The translations under genes and the position numbers were made by a program. A DNA stretch of 64,000 nt from Topomyia yanbarensis (taxonomy: Eukaryota; Arthropoda; Insecta; Diptera; Culicidae). The notes beneath the pieces are model-generated. The model saw only the letters and a list, made by a program, of their open reading frames with translations. It was not told where the DNA came from and did not search any database. Positions within the stretch are counted from its first letter, which is position 1; each line of letters opens with the position of its first letter. Below are positions 23,719 through 35,769 of the stretch, one piece after another. The stretch is from contig NC_080671.1 of NCBI RefSeq assembly GCF_030247195.1, positions 106,007,845 to 106,071,844 on the forward strand, written 5' to 3'.

Positions 23719-24912
23719 CACTGCACAGTAGACTGCCCAGAAAAATGATGAATTTTTGAAAACTCAATCAGCCCAGCTGAGTCGATTCCTAGTCCCACCA
23801 GGAGTACTTGCACCAAATTTGAAGCAAATCGGACAAGTCTTACTACCGGACCAACGTGCCTGAAGTTTGTATGGAATTTTTCAACAATTTACATAGAGAA
23901 AACTCCCTAGTTCGTATTTTCGCCACTAGGTGGCACTGTATGCATCGTATTATCACTATAAGTGAAAATAAGAAAGATAATTTAATTGTCTACAACTTTG
24001 TCGAAGACTGCTAGTAAATCCGGCTTTGTTAAAAGAAGTTATTAAACTTTTAACGAACTGATGTCTGAGTCAGGTTTGCATGGGGCCTAGCAGTGCATGG
24101 TTGTGTATCAGTACTCGAGTCCCGCGAACTATACATTTTTGTGAAATAATGGTTAGATTTATCTGAATAGTATGTTCACAATAATTGTATTAAATAATAC
24201 GGGCTATGTTTTGGTTAGAAAATTTTAGCTCTACCTGTGACCGCATAGAGGGCGCCACCACTAACTTTTCATAGAAGAGAGATAGAGTATCAAGATGTTC
24301 GAATGAAATACTGAAAAATATCAGTTCTATAACTTTGTAGAAGACACCAAATTTCTATCTCTCTCCGTTGAAAAGTTAGTGTTGGCGCCCTCTATGCGGT
24401 AACAGGAGGAACTAAAATTTTCTAACCAAAGCATGACTCGTATTATTTACTATAATTCTTGTAAACGTACCATTGAGCTAAACCTAACGATTATTTCACA
24501 AAAATGTTTAGTTCGTTGGACTCGAGTACTGATACACAACCATGCACTGCTAGGCCCCATGCAAAACTGACTTAGACATCACTTCGTTAAAAGTTTAATA
24601 ACTTCTTTTAACAAAGCCGGATTTACTAGCAGTCTTCGACAAAGTTGTAGACAATTAAATTATCTTTCTTATTTTCACTTACTGTGATAATACAACGTAT
24701 ACAGTGCCACCTAGTGGCGAAAATGCGACCTGGTGGGTTTTCTCCATGTAAATTGTTGAAAATTCTCATACAAACTTCCGCCACGTTGGTCCGGTAGTTA
24801 AACTTGTCCGATTTGCTTCAAATTTGGAGCAAGCACTCCTGGTGGGACTAGGAATCGGCTCAGAGGTGGGCCGATAGGGGTCATTTTTTTCCTGTCACTC
24901 TACTGCACAGTG
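23719..24912. mobile_element. 1.2 kb near-perfect palindrome (foldback/MITE-like)
   Basis: The left arm (23719-24289) and right arm (24352-24912) are reverse complements over about 560-570 bases, with a central spacer of about 62 bases. Matching pairs include CACTGCACAGTAGA with TCTACTGCACAGTG at the ends, GTGCATGGTTGTGTATCAGT with its complement, and GGGCGCCA/TGGCGCCC next to the spacer. No open frame of note. A transcript through it would fold into one long hairpin. Confidence 0.93.
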
Positions 24913-24922
24913 GTCCCAAAGA

Positions 24923-25747
24923 GCAAAAAAGGGTTTTTTTAGATTGCGTCAAAACGGTTGACTTTAGCAATATGGTGTCTTTAAGAAAGTTTCTTGGGGT
25001 AGAACTCCCCTTCTTTCTGTCTTATCGAATTGATGATTAATCCCCCTAAAAGTGAGTTACGAAATTTATTTTCTTCAATAATTCAGATAGCATAGTTGTA
25101 GAGAAACTCGTTACAAACATTCTACCTGAGCTCTCTATTTTTTAAGATTTCTGATATATGGGACATTAATTGTAAAAGGCCCCTTAAAAACAGTTTTTTC
25201 ATCATAAGTTTTCTTCTAGATTTTTTCTATTATATAAATGTTCTAGAACATTGTTTGGATTATTAAACTGCATTACTTTGCCGAAGACGGAAACTTGCTA
25301 TCGCTAGTATGTGTGGAGATATTCACGTTTTTTGATTGAAAATATCTCTTTTCCAATGCCGATAACTTTTAAACGGGCAAAACGGGCAAACCACTTTGTA
25401 AACAAATTAAAGTGCAAGAAAACAAATGCTGGAAAAATCAGATCTCACCAAGGCGGCCCTCTATGGAAATACTAGAGCTGAAGTTTGTCCATACTAGAGG
25501 TGTTCCGGCATTAAATACATCACTATATATTACTGTTAAATTGTTCGAGTTTCTCTACAACTTTGCTGAAGTAAGTATTTGTCTATCTGAATTATTGAAG
25601 AAAATAAATTTCGTAACTCACTATTAGGGGGATTAATCATCAATCCGATAAGACAAAAAGAAGGGGAGTTCTACTCCAACAAACTCTCAAAGACACCACA
25701 TTGCTAAAGTCAACCGTTTTGACGCAGTCTAAAAAAACCCTTTTTGC
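24923..25747. mobile_element. Palindromic element with about 190-base arms
   Basis: GCAAAAAAGGGTTTTTTTAG onward (24923-25110) is the reverse complement of 25545-25747, which ends in CTAAAAAAACCCTTTTTGC. The arms differ at scattered positions. The central 430 bases are unique and AT-rich, with no coding frame that holds up. Confidence 0.85.
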
Positions 25748-27120
25748 CTTTCTCAATAGAAAGGTATTGCAATTGCTCTGAAAACCGACTTTTTAACGGA
25801 GGCCCGGAGAGCCGAGTGACATATACCATTCGATTCAGTTCGTCGAGTTCGGCAAATGTCTGTGTGTGTATGTATGTGTGTGTGTATGTGTGTGTGTGTG
25901 TATGTGCGTCTGTGTGTGTGTACGCGAACACAATCTCACTCACTTTTCTCAGAGATGGATGAACCGATTTTTACAAACTTAGTCCCAAATGAAAGGTGCA
26001 ACGTTCCCATAGGCTGCTATTGAATTTCTAATGGATCCGACTTCCGGTTCCGGAATTACAGGGTGAAGAGTACGATCACGCAGAAAACGTCGATTTTAAG
26101 AAATTCTGCAATGAATGTATAATGGTGAAAATTTTTCCAAAATGTGACCACAACTGCTTCGATTTGTAGTACTAGGTCATTAACAGCCATTCAAAGTCTC
26201 TTTGGTCACATTGGCCACCATCATCGGTTCCGGAAGCCCCGGCGGAAGTATCCAAATTCAGACTAACAGTCACATCGGTTTCTCGGAGGTGGCTAGACCG
26301 AATCAACCAAACTTAGTCTCAAATGAAAGATGTTGCGTCCCCGTAAATGGCTATTAAATTTTATCCCCAACCGACTTCCGGTTCCGGAGTTACGGGTTGT
26401 GGCGTGCGATCACATAGCAAATTGTGATTCAAACCGATACCCCGATGGAAGCAAAAAAGGTAAAAATTTCGCTAAAATGTCTCTCAAATAACTTAACTTT
26501 GCAGTTCTAGGTCACCGACGGCCAAACAAACTTTCGTTGACTACATTGACCACCATAGACGGTTCCGGAAGTGCCCGGGAAAAGCGGCCATCTTTCAAAA
26601 TTTACGAACTCACATCAGTTTCCCTGAAATGGTTGGGCCGATTTTCACAAACTTAGTCCCAAATGATAGCTATAGTTTATAAAATTTCGTACGGATCGCT
26701 TATATGGGTCCGGAAATATAGACTAAATCGTCCGGTCACATATGAAATTCCCATATATGCCGGAACTCAAATTTTTTTTCCAAAGGGGGGACCCCATGAA
26801 ATTTCAGAAATCGAATTCGTATTTTTGATGCCAAACATCTTTAAAATGCATGAAACGTCGAGATTTTATGTTATCTCGAAAAAAATTTTTTTTATAAAAA
26901 TCGACTTTTTGAGACTATGCCGATTTCGCACCTTTTTTCAGTTCAATATTACCGTGGCTGTTTTTTCTTTTTCAAAATTTTAGAACTCGAATAATGATTT
27001 ATTTTCCTGTATATAGTTGTCATGTGATGTATAATAATAAAATGTAATATATGCATTTAAAAGTTTTTAATGAATATTAACAACGCACACATTCTCGTGA
27101 TTCATGATTGAGAAAGGCAC
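25742..27120 (+). repeat. 'GCCTTTCTC' interspersed repeat, copy B
   Basis: It starts TTTTTGCCTTTCTCAATAG and ends GATTGAGAAAGGCA (near 27105-27119), giving short inverted ends. After a TG-rich microsatellite (25858-25925) come two and a bit tandem units of about 345 bases. GATCCGACTTCCGGTTCCGG near 26035 recurs as CCGACTTCCGGTTCCGG near 26370, and ACAAACTTAGTCCCAAATGA near 25974 recurs near 26648. Copy A at 12314 shares this layout. Confidence 0.8.
25858..25925 (+). repeat. TG/TATG microsatellite
   Basis: Simple-sequence run of TGTG with interspersed TATG and TGCG, part of the GCCTTTCTC repeat. The same place in copy A holds a shorter run. Confidence 0.9.
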
Positions 27121-27179
27121 AATTGCACCGCTAGGTGGATTAAAATAGGTTTTTGCTGTTTGGGACCACTGTACACTGG

Positions 27180-28655
27180 TGTCCGACATTTCCATAATTC
27201 AAACTCACAGTGATCACCCGTTTTTAAATATCACTTTATATATAGAAGTAAGCTAGAAACCTGTTTCACGAATTGCTCGCTATTTGCAATGGCATTCACG
27301 CCGGTCAATGAACCCACGAAAATGTCATTATTTTTCACTCAGACATTGTGAACACGCCAAGCATAAACATACAACAGTTGCACTTTCAGTATTCAGTCGC
27401 TGACCGCAGCATTCCATTGAGGTCCAAAGGGTCTTTTGCCATTAACCACGCACCACGGAGGACCAGTCCAGTTCACAGCGCAACCGCACCGCCGCGGTCC
27501 TATTGTGAACTATGGGAAAGTATGCGGCAATAGTTCTACTGTTTACACAAAAGTGCGATTTTCCTATGCGGATAGCAACAACGGCCACGACGGTGCAGTT
27601 CAAAGAGACCTGCAGGCCAACCGCTGCGAATCAACAGCTATTTTTCCAACTTAACCATTAGCGCAGAAAACCGCTTGATTTAGCTTACCTTCTGCACTTG
27701 AGCACACAAATGTACTGGCAAGGGGAAATGTAACTCAAATGTTGTTCGAGCTTGTCTAACTTTGGTGTTTTGCTAAAGTTGTATGCTCTACAAAGTGATA
27801 ACGGTCTAGTTATGCGCGAACGCAACGAAAAACGGTACGCTGCAATAAAATGGGGCATCGCGGACTTTATTCCCAACTTTCAACGTTTCAACAACAGTAT
27901 TGAAGCGTGCACATTTAGTACTGCTTGGGTTGGTCTGTTTAACGCAGATCATTAAAATTGCAAATTGATCGGCCGTGTTTGTTGGCAGAATAACATTAAA
28001 ATTAGAAGCCATTGGAGCGGGCCAAATTCGGATGCTACTCGAAACGAAAGAAAGTAACGAAACCTAGTGGAACTCTGCCGTTTGGTTTTATTTTCTATTT
28101 TTACGAGGTTCTACTTCAATACTTTGCTTATATAATGACTTATAATGTACAAAATCCAACTCAGACATTTGATAGTTTTTATATAATATGGTCATTAAAA
28201 ATGAATTAGGCACACTACCATCTGAGACTGGGGTCATGCTGAAATTTGCAAAATTCTCATTGTAACCAAACCATCTATGGTTTGTGTGGATATTAATTTG
28301 CAATTAGTTGATGGATTTCAGATAAAGTTATGTTCAGCTGAGAAACCTGGAAAAGGCCGTCGACTTTGCACTGCTGAGTGTATGCAATTGAGAAAGATAT
28401 GCGAGCGACGGGCGATCAGGAAGCTGGCGGCCCAAGATCGATCAACCTGGAATTCTGAAATATATTTAGTAAAGATTTAAACTATATCGGCACATGCCTT
28501 CCGTCCTGTTCAGACAGGAGGAATTGTAGTAGAACTATATTTGCATTTCGCACCTACAATTCTTCTCGATTTCTTGGTTAATGATAATCTATTAGAAGGG
28601 ATCTTGATACCATCAAATCAGGACGAATTGATAAAATGATTATGTATGTTAACAA
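27180..28655. other. Unassigned stretch, partly GC-rich
   Basis: The part 27290-28020 is less AT-rich and shows no link to the repeats around it. On the minus strand a sequence ending GTGCAGAAG|GTAAGC (27684-27692) would serve as a splice donor, and open frames lie just upstream of it (28012-27685), but they match nothing I know. A non-coding first exon is possible; there is no proof. Confidence 0.25.
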
Positions 28656-28659
28656 TTTT

Positions 28660-29540
28660 TTTTTCAATTTGTTTATTTGATAAGGCACGTATGCGTTAGC
28701 TTAAAGGTGCCATTTTTTCATTGTTTTACATTTTGAATTTCTTAAGACTAGGGGGTTACACATTTCAATATTATTTTGTTTTATATAATGAAACTAAAAA
28801 AAAACTTTACAGCTAACTTATACATATAAAAGAGGGTATAATATAATATTCGTAAGATTTGGGGGACGGGTCATTTTGTGTGTTCTTTGTATAGTAATTC
28901 ACTTTATGATTTTTAGAAGGGAGATTGTAGGAGAAATTAATTATTAACTAAGCGGAACATTTTACAAGCTTATTAACTAGAAATAACTAGAGAGAGTTGT
29001 TCAAGATTAGGGGGAATTAATTAGGGCTATTTTAAAGTAGCGGTACTGTTGTGCATTTCTTAACGAGATTAAATATTGATCAACTAAAACTAGAAGATGG
29101 GGGTGCACATAAGTTTTGGGAAGATATTCAAGGGGAGAAGGGGTGAAGTCATACATCTGTGTATCAGAGGCATGGGAGAGAGGGTGGACAAGGCTGAACG
29201 GGGGGGGGGGAGGGGAGATATAAACTTTCAGTTTCCAGCATCAGGAATTAACGGCCAGGATTACAGATTCGAACGGATTGATCAAATAAAACTAGAAGAT
29301 AGGGGAGCACATAAGTTTTGGGAAGATATTCAAGGGGAGAAGGGGTGAAGTCATACATCTGTGTATCAGAGACATGGGAGAGAGGGTGGACAAGGTTGAA
29401 CGGGGGGGGTAGAATAAACCTTTAGTTTCCGGCATCAGGAATCAACGGCCAGGATTACAGATTCGAACGGATGCATCAAGTATTGGGACGCCGGGCGGTT
29501 TTCCTCGAGCCGGCAGGGGTTCCTCCAGACGATTTCGTAG
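28660..29540 (-). repeat. Interspersed repeat copy B (LINE 3'-end-like) with internal tandem duplication
   Basis: TTTGTTTATTTGATAAGGCA, a GTGCCATTTTTT block and CTTAAGACTAGGGGGTTACA follow in the same order as in copy A (215-735) and, reversed, copy C (45180-45492). The later part is G-rich and contains the tandem unit 29078-29473. Confidence 0.65.
29078..29473 (+). repeat. Tandem duplication, about 200-base unit
   Basis: GATCAACTAAAACTAGAAGAT at 29078 recurs as GATCAAATAAAACTAGAAGA at 29280. The rest of the unit (GGGAAGATATTCAAGGGGAG, a G run, CATCAGGAATTAACGGCCAG) repeats with few changes, and the start of a third unit follows near 29473. The unit period is 202 bases for the first copy. 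Confidence 0.9.
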
Positions 29541-29544
29541 TACG

Positions 29545-30585
29545 GCTCAGATGTTAACAATTTCAAAAATATTTCTAAACTATATTTTAAAGTTACAATT
29601 AATAGACTTGGTGGAAAAAATGTGACCCATTACAGGTTATCCAAATGTTCGGAACTTTTTTGCCCAACTGTAAAAACCCAACATTACCTTTCAATTTCAT
29701 TGAATCGCGGAACAGCATGCCGCCGACGGTCGTCTTACTTCTGCTTTGTAGATTTTCAGTTACAAACGGACACATGTGGATGCAACACGTGCAGGCACCA
29801 TCTTTGTCGTGGTACTAAGACTGTCGTTTGCTTTCATTTTCACAGGTAAAGTTGTAAAAAAAGGTTTCAAACTGTGCTTCACTCCGGCGACGAAAATGTT
29901 TCGTTTCTTGCTCACCACCGCTGATTATAAAGCAGACAAATCGCATTACGCGCGTTGGAACGCTGACGATCAGCGTGACTCTATGAACAAAAAGTGGTCA
30001 TTGTTTATGGGGCTGTCCATATATAGCGTATGATGAAGATATGAACCCCAAATTTAAATTTACGAATTATCCTTAAGTTTTTTTTTATCTAAAACAAAAA
30101 CATATTAACCTTAATTTTCATCTACGATGGACTCTCTTTGGAGAGACATCATGTTTGCACTACCCCCATGTGACTTACAAGTGGCCTCAAACCGTAACCA
30201 CTGACGCGGAAGACTCTTAGCTGTTTATGAACTGACATGATCTTACAGAAGTTGAGGGGTGAGGAAATTAGACTAGTGTAAAAGCACGTTTTTTGTTTAG
30301 TTTCTTTGTTCACACTATACATGTTGTGACTAGTATACATTAACGGAGGAAACAATAAAATAACTAGGATAGTTCCAATTTTAAATTCATAAATTCGGCT
30401 TCCTAAACTTTTACTAGTATTCAATAGTACAAAAATCAATCATGAGCAATTAGCATTTATTACGATAATAAAACCAATTGGAGTGATTACTATAAGAAAT
30501 AATGAAATGTAAAGAGTTTACATGAGAGAACCTAACGTAATAAAAAAAATCACAAATATATTGGACAGTAAAACAGACATAACTC
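29545..30585. other. Unassigned stretch
   Basis: Plus-strand frames at 29622-29849 and 29776-30033 are open but match no family I recognise. The rest is AT-rich and featureless. Confidence 0.25.
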
Positions 30586-30589
30586 TTAA

Positions 30590-30706
30590 CCCTCCGGCAC
30601 TCGCACGAATGGCTCCTCGAATGAGCAGTCGGTGGTGCTGAAATAAGATTTCGCTAGAGTTTCGGAAGGTCGTTGCACAAAATACAACGGCGCGAGTGCC
30701 AGAGTG
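30590..30706. mobile_element. Small piggyBac-like MITE
   Basis: The left end CCCTCCGGCACTCGC follows TTAA (30586-30589). The right end GCGAGTGCCAGAGTG is its near-complement. The right TTAA is not intact. TTAA plus CCC-type ends suggests piggyBac class; inferred. Confidence 0.6.
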
Positions 30707-30709
30707 TTC

Positions 30710-31394
30710 AGAATATTTATAGGTAACGGGAAAAACTTCCGCATTTCGGAATTAACAATTTTTTTTATTGTAAAGGTACATTATTTGATTAGTTTTTTAT
30801 TGATTCATGTTGTCTAGAAAACATGTATTACTATTTAATTCACGAGCATTTTTGTAATTCGTCCAAAAGAGGGTTTACTCTCTACGGGTTACAACGCGTA
30901 CGTACTTTTCTTATCTATCGTTTTAGAGTTATAATGTCTTTAGCAAAGTTGTTGCAAAGCATCTTGCGCTTTATTTGATCGTACCATATTAGTTCAAAAT
31001 ACTCAAGAGCGGTACTGTAATCATGTTTTGAGTGGAACTAGATAGAAGGATGGTGTCTGCAACGAATTTGTAGGTCAGGTAATTTTAAGTATATCTTCTG
31101 AAGATACGAACTTTGTGGGTCATACAAATTTTGAAATATGGCGTATTCTTGAAAACACAATTGGCAAATTAAATTTTTACCCGAAGCATGCTTATTTTTG
31201 ATCTAATATTGTTATATTATTCAACGAATTTCTTCACTACGTAGTTTTGTGAAGAGAAAACCAAAATAAGTATCATCGTCAAAAATATAATTTGATCTGT
31301 AATAAATTCATACTTCACAATTGAGTACCGCGAAGGCGTTACGGTAAGTTTATTCAGCAATAGGTATTGTAGAGAAATGAGATCCAAGGGGAAG
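30710..31394. other. AT-rich non-coding stretch
   Basis: Nothing recognised on either strand. Confidence 0.4.
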
Positions 31395-32175
31395 GAGGAG
31401 GGGTTTCTTATCTAATCTTCCCGCCATAACATCACATGATGTATTCTAGAATGTATAACAAACATAAAGATGTGACACAAGGTGCTAACAGCCCACTAGA
31501 ATCCTATCAATCCTCGTTGGTTTGTCTGCTCTAAAGATATCAATAAGGAATCGTTTCTAAATGATGTCGTTTATTGACAGTTGGGGAAGAGCATGACGTA
31601 ACAGGAATTACCGAGATAAACACTAAAAATGAGTTTGGGACGAAGAGCATTTTATTTTTCTTCTGCGAGACATTTTTTATGAATACATAACGAATATCAC
31701 GTAACATTGATGACAGAGCAGTGGGATTAAGACCAAGTTCCCTCTGGGTCGTGCAAAACTGAGAAGAAACATCAATTTAGGGACACAGAAAAGACGACCA
31801 TCTCAAGCGTAAAAGTTAAGTAAAAAATTTAGGGCGCATCAAAAGGTAATTTTGTGATTGTATCACCAGAGGTGGTTCGATCGTTATTCTGTTTGAAGCA
31901 TGAATTTTTCGGAGAGTGGACCATACAATTGTTGTCCAAGTTACCGTCATAATTATATAGGGATATGCCAGCATGGTGGCCGTAGTGTTGTAGAGGAACT
32001 TGTTTGCTCGAACCTGGATGTCTGTTCTCTGTGACTAAGTTGTAACATATTAAAATTTCAAATTATTTTTGATTATGAAACAAAACAATCATTTATACAC
32101 ACTAGAATAGGAATAATAACTGGCAGAATAGTTGCAGGGAAAGTAGTATTCGTGGACATTGCGGTTACCAGCGGT
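31395..32175 (-). repeat. About 0.9 kb dispersed repeat, copy B (without the MITE)
   Basis: Reverse-complement counterpart of 16600-17525. The segment around 31466-31476 reads uninterrupted where copy A carries the 161-base CCCGATCAGAA element. Confidence 0.8.
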
Positions 32176-32268
32176 CTCTAATTTACGCACTAGTCGATTG
32201 ATTCGTTTCAGACCTAGGGAAGCCAAGAGGAGATCGGGAAGAAAACAGAAGCGGAATCAATGCGAAGT

Positions 32269-33306
32269 TTATGTTTATGTTTATTACCTGCACCAACAGG
32301 CCCCTTGGCCCCAATGGTGGTTGCTTAAACTAATTACATGTCAAAATAGCCAATATTTTTGCTTTTATCGAATTCCACGCCCGGTTGAAGTCAAAAACCG
32401 TCGTCACACTGTTAAAAATTCGCTGGGGTCCGATAACAGCGCTCTGGCAACCATAGTTGGTTCTCCTGAACGGAACTCGCAGAAGAGAGTTATTACGTAG
32501 AGCTCGAACGCGGGCTTGAAGATCCAGACGTCCGAGGATTGTAGGGCAATCCACTCTGGCGGGGAGTAAGTCCGAGACGAACAGGGATCGAGAGCAGTCC
32601 CTCCGAATGCTGAGTGTATCGAGATGTATTAACTGGCAACGGTTTTCATAGTTCGGCAGCTCGAATCTGTTTCGCCATGGGAGATGTAGAAGGGAGAAGC
32701 GTATGAACCGGCGTTGTCAATCCCGTTCTGGTAGTACGGATTCCAAACAGCAGAACAATTTTCTAACGTTTGACGAACCAACGCGCAATAAAGCGATATA
32801 AGACAGTATACGTCCCGGAAGTTTTTCGCTATTCGGTAGATGAACCCAAACTGGCTTGATGCCTTATCTACGATATATGAAGTATGTGGTTTGAACGTTA
32901 GTGCCGAATCAATAATGACTCCAAGATCCTTGATGTAAGAATGTCTAGGAATGCTCGAGTCGAAGAAATGGTACTTAAACTGAGTCGGATTGAACGTAAC
33001 ATGAACGCTTAAAACCATTCTGTTTAGATTACACCACGTACTGAAGCTCTCCAGTTCCCTCTGAAGAAGCTCGGCATTGGTTTTATCCCGTATTTGTCGA
33101 AAAAATTTCATGTCGTCGGCGAAAGAAAGGCGGGGTCCTTGTAATGTGCTATTGACGTCGTTAAAGTAGAGCATGAATATTACTGGACCGAGATTGCTTC
33201 CTTGTGGGATGGCGGATGTAGCGAAGAATGGTGCAGATAGACAGTCCTTAATGCTGATTTGGAGTTGCCTTCCATCGAGGTAGAAACGAAACCAGCGCAG
33301 AAGTTG
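32269..33306 (-). pseudogene. 5'-truncated non-LTR retrotransposon, reverse transcriptase C-terminal half
   Basis: On the minus strand the frame reads from LRWFRFYLDGRQL near 33300 through PQGSNLGPVIF, then FADDMKFF (the reverse transcriptase catalytic box; Asp-Asp present), then YIKDLGVIID and a long region ending FVSDLLPARVDCPTILGRLD near 32530-32560 with the usual thumb/C-terminal tail. At least one frameshift lies near 32650. The 3' end carries a short repeat tail of TAAACA units (32269-32290). Organisation resembles Jockey/CR1-type LINEs, which lack RNase H. It is cut at 33306, where an unrelated repeat begins, as expected for a 5'-truncated insertion. Confidence 0.85.
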
Positions 33307-33319
33307 TCCATGAATTGCA

Positions 33320-33485
33320 CGACAACAGGCGCAAAATTTGGTCCTCTGCTCGAGGACCGGTGTTTACTTTGCAGACAGTCACGTTGCACACATTTTACTT
33401 TGCAGACGATTTTGCAAATTTTGTCTCGCAGGACGGACCCCTAAGCTATAAGCTGCGATCCTACCAGCCAGCTAAAAAAAGACAT
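33320..33485 (+). repeat. Short dispersed repeat 'GCGCAAAATTT', copy 2
   Basis: Plus-strand counterpart of 14640-14455: CAGGCGCAAAATTTGGTCCT, GAGGACCGGTGTTTACTTTG, GATTTTGCAAATTTTGTCTC and CCCCTAAGCT in order. It contains a short internal duplication (TTTACTTTGCAGAC twice) not seen in copy 1. Confidence 0.7.
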
Positions 33486-33855
33486 GTATCAATGTCAAAC
33501 CACTATGTGTTCCTCAGATAATATGTTCTGGGCCAGATATAATCACTTTTGTACACAGACACATCTCAACTGCAATAATAAAATCTGAAATTGATTGTTA
33601 AACCAGGCCAAAAGAATGCGCGATATTGGAAGCTCGACAAAACAACATTATATTCAACATATCTCGTGATCTCGGTCATGTTGAAGGTTATTTTCTTCGG
33701 CAAACTTGTTTAGGACATCAAGAGCTAGCCAGTGGAAGACCAAAAAAATGATATAAAATTCTGTCGCTAGATAGCGTCAGTGAGCATGTTATTTTTTCAG
33801 TAAACTGTATATGAAGATTAAAATTTTTGTAGAAAGTGTGTACTTTCGACGAAGT

Positions 33856-34355
33856 NNNNNNNNNNNNNNNNNNNNNNNNNNNNNNNNNNNNNNNNNNNNN
33901 NNNNNNNNNNNNNNNNNNNNNNNNNNNNNNNNNNNNNNNNNNNNNNNNNNNNNNNNNNNNNNNNNNNNNNNNNNNNNNNNNNNNNNNNNNNNNNNNNNNN
34001 NNNNNNNNNNNNNNNNNNNNNNNNNNNNNNNNNNNNNNNNNNNNNNNNNNNNNNNNNNNNNNNNNNNNNNNNNNNNNNNNNNNNNNNNNNNNNNNNNNNN
34101 NNNNNNNNNNNNNNNNNNNNNNNNNNNNNNNNNNNNNNNNNNNNNNNNNNNNNNNNNNNNNNNNNNNNNNNNNNNNNNNNNNNNNNNNNNNNNNNNNNNN
34201 NNNNNNNNNNNNNNNNNNNNNNNNNNNNNNNNNNNNNNNNNNNNNNNNNNNNNNNNNNNNNNNNNNNNNNNNNNNNNNNNNNNNNNNNNNNNNNNNNNNN
34301 NNNNNNNNNNNNNNNNNNNNNNNNNNNNNNNNNNNNNNNNNNNNNNNNNNNNNNN
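33856..34355. other. Assembly gap (500 N)
   Basis: Exactly 500 unresolved bases, a conventional placeholder length, so the real distance is unknown. Confidence 0.99.
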
Positions 34356-34446
34356 TCGATATATGCGGGATCTAACTAAACACGCGGCCATGTACGAAGA
34401 AGTCTTGTCTACGTACCCGCCTGGGAAGTACAGATTGATGGTGTAG
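34356..34446 (+). other. Possible C-terminal coding fragment after the gap
   Basis: Thirty codons run out of the gap to a TAG stop, with balanced base composition and hydrophilic residues (MRDLTKHAAMYEEVL near the start). The family is not recognised and the rest would lie in the gap. Chance cannot be ruled out. From 34447 to about 35540 nothing else was recognised. Confidence 0.25.
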
Positions 34447-35769
34447 TCTCCTACGAGGGCCTTAATTGCGAAGTATGGGGTTGGATTCTTTAAGAATCCT
34501 TTGCTTTAGTCAGTGAAAATTCTGGTTTGCAAGTAATTGCGTTCGGTAAAATTCGAAGAATGTAAGAAAATCACTAATTTTCCATCACCCTGATATCGAG
34601 CCTTTCGCAGGTTCTTCTCTTCTATACTTTGTTCTTTTGAATGGGGATCGTCTACCTGTTCGTCTTTTTTTGCCGCGAGCCATGAACTGCCCTCGTCGCA
34701 AACCATTGGGCCTACAGCTACCTATTGTAGAACCAAGGAACGGTGTAGAAAATGCGGAGAGAACTATGAAAAGTTTTCCTACTGTGGAGAGACTCCGCGT
34801 GGTCTCTCAACATATTCCACATATAAATTATTTGGGGGAAAATTGAAGCACTCTTTCAAAGAACGCTCCGAGAAGAATTGATAAATAGGCCTACGCTAGC
34901 GGCCATGATTAATTTATGCGCTTCCTCGTTCACTAAAGAGCGAGAGTCTGACCATCCCCTTGTGGAAACATTTTCTAGTGCGCCATATCCATTCTCGAAG
35001 GAGGAAAATCGCTTTCTCTCCTTAGCTTCCTCGTAAAAGCCTGAGACTGTCCCTTGAAGGGTGCTGTTTCAAAACCAAAATAAGTGGTTCCTGGTCTCGG
35101 GAATCCTAGAAAAGAGCAGGATTTTCCACATAGGACATCAAAAACGCCAAGTGTCCCTACATTTCAATCCATACATTTTTTCCCAGGTCTTACACCATGC
35201 ATTTGCATTTTGTAAAACCTGGTTAACTTCCAATGTAGATCTTCCTCAATTTTAACATTATTCGCCAGGGCCGAAAAAACACTATGGAAGAGTATTTTTA
35301 GGAATCAAAATGTGCTGATCTTTCAATCGGATTAACCTTTGCTCGGTACCAGGTATTGAAGTTGTCACTTGTCAAGTCCGAATCAAAGGCAAAGACTTAT
35401 TGATATTGTTTACATATACATCGCACCTCAACTGGTTTTAGAAGACTTCAATTCTGGGATTATCTTCACGATGATATCTAACTGCGTGTTATTTCTGACA
35501 ATTTCATTATGACCAATCTGAATACGGTGGAAATGACAAAAAATCCTACTCCACCTGCACGGCCAAACGCTTCAGATTCTTGCGGTGGAAGCATACAAGG
35601 TTTGGACTAGTTTGATTCCATACACTACGATTACATGTCAGACGAAACGAGTACCAGACGCGAGCAACAATGGACGGTCTCCCACTCCGTGGTGACCAGG
35701 GGGTGTTCGGAATTGTACGCGAAAAGGTCTTATAAGGACTTTTTGAAAGTCGAATCGCCCGAATAATTC

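Larger units (their letters stand above)
24905..27175. mobile_element. Nested inverted-repeat complex with CAGTGGTCCCAAA ends
   Basis: ACAGTGGTCCCAAAGAGCAA at the left (24907) is mirrored by TTGCTGTTTGGGACCACTGT at the right (27155-27174), an inverted terminal pair about 2.2 kb apart. Inside are a second palindrome (24923-25747) and a copy of the GCCTTTCTC repeat. The simplest reading is an older element with CAGTGGTCCC ends into which other repeats have inserted. The left end abuts, and overlaps by a few bases, the palindrome ending at 24912. Confidence 0.65.

Noticed and set aside
27684..28012. Minus-strand first exon with a GTAAGC donor, perhaps of the sulfotransferase gene
   Set aside because: No signal peptide, no membrane anchor and no sulfotransferase motif; distance and phase cannot be tested without transcripts.
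34356..34446. Thirty codons after the N gap as a named gene
   Set aside because: Too short and unlike any family I know; kept only as a low-confidence fragment.
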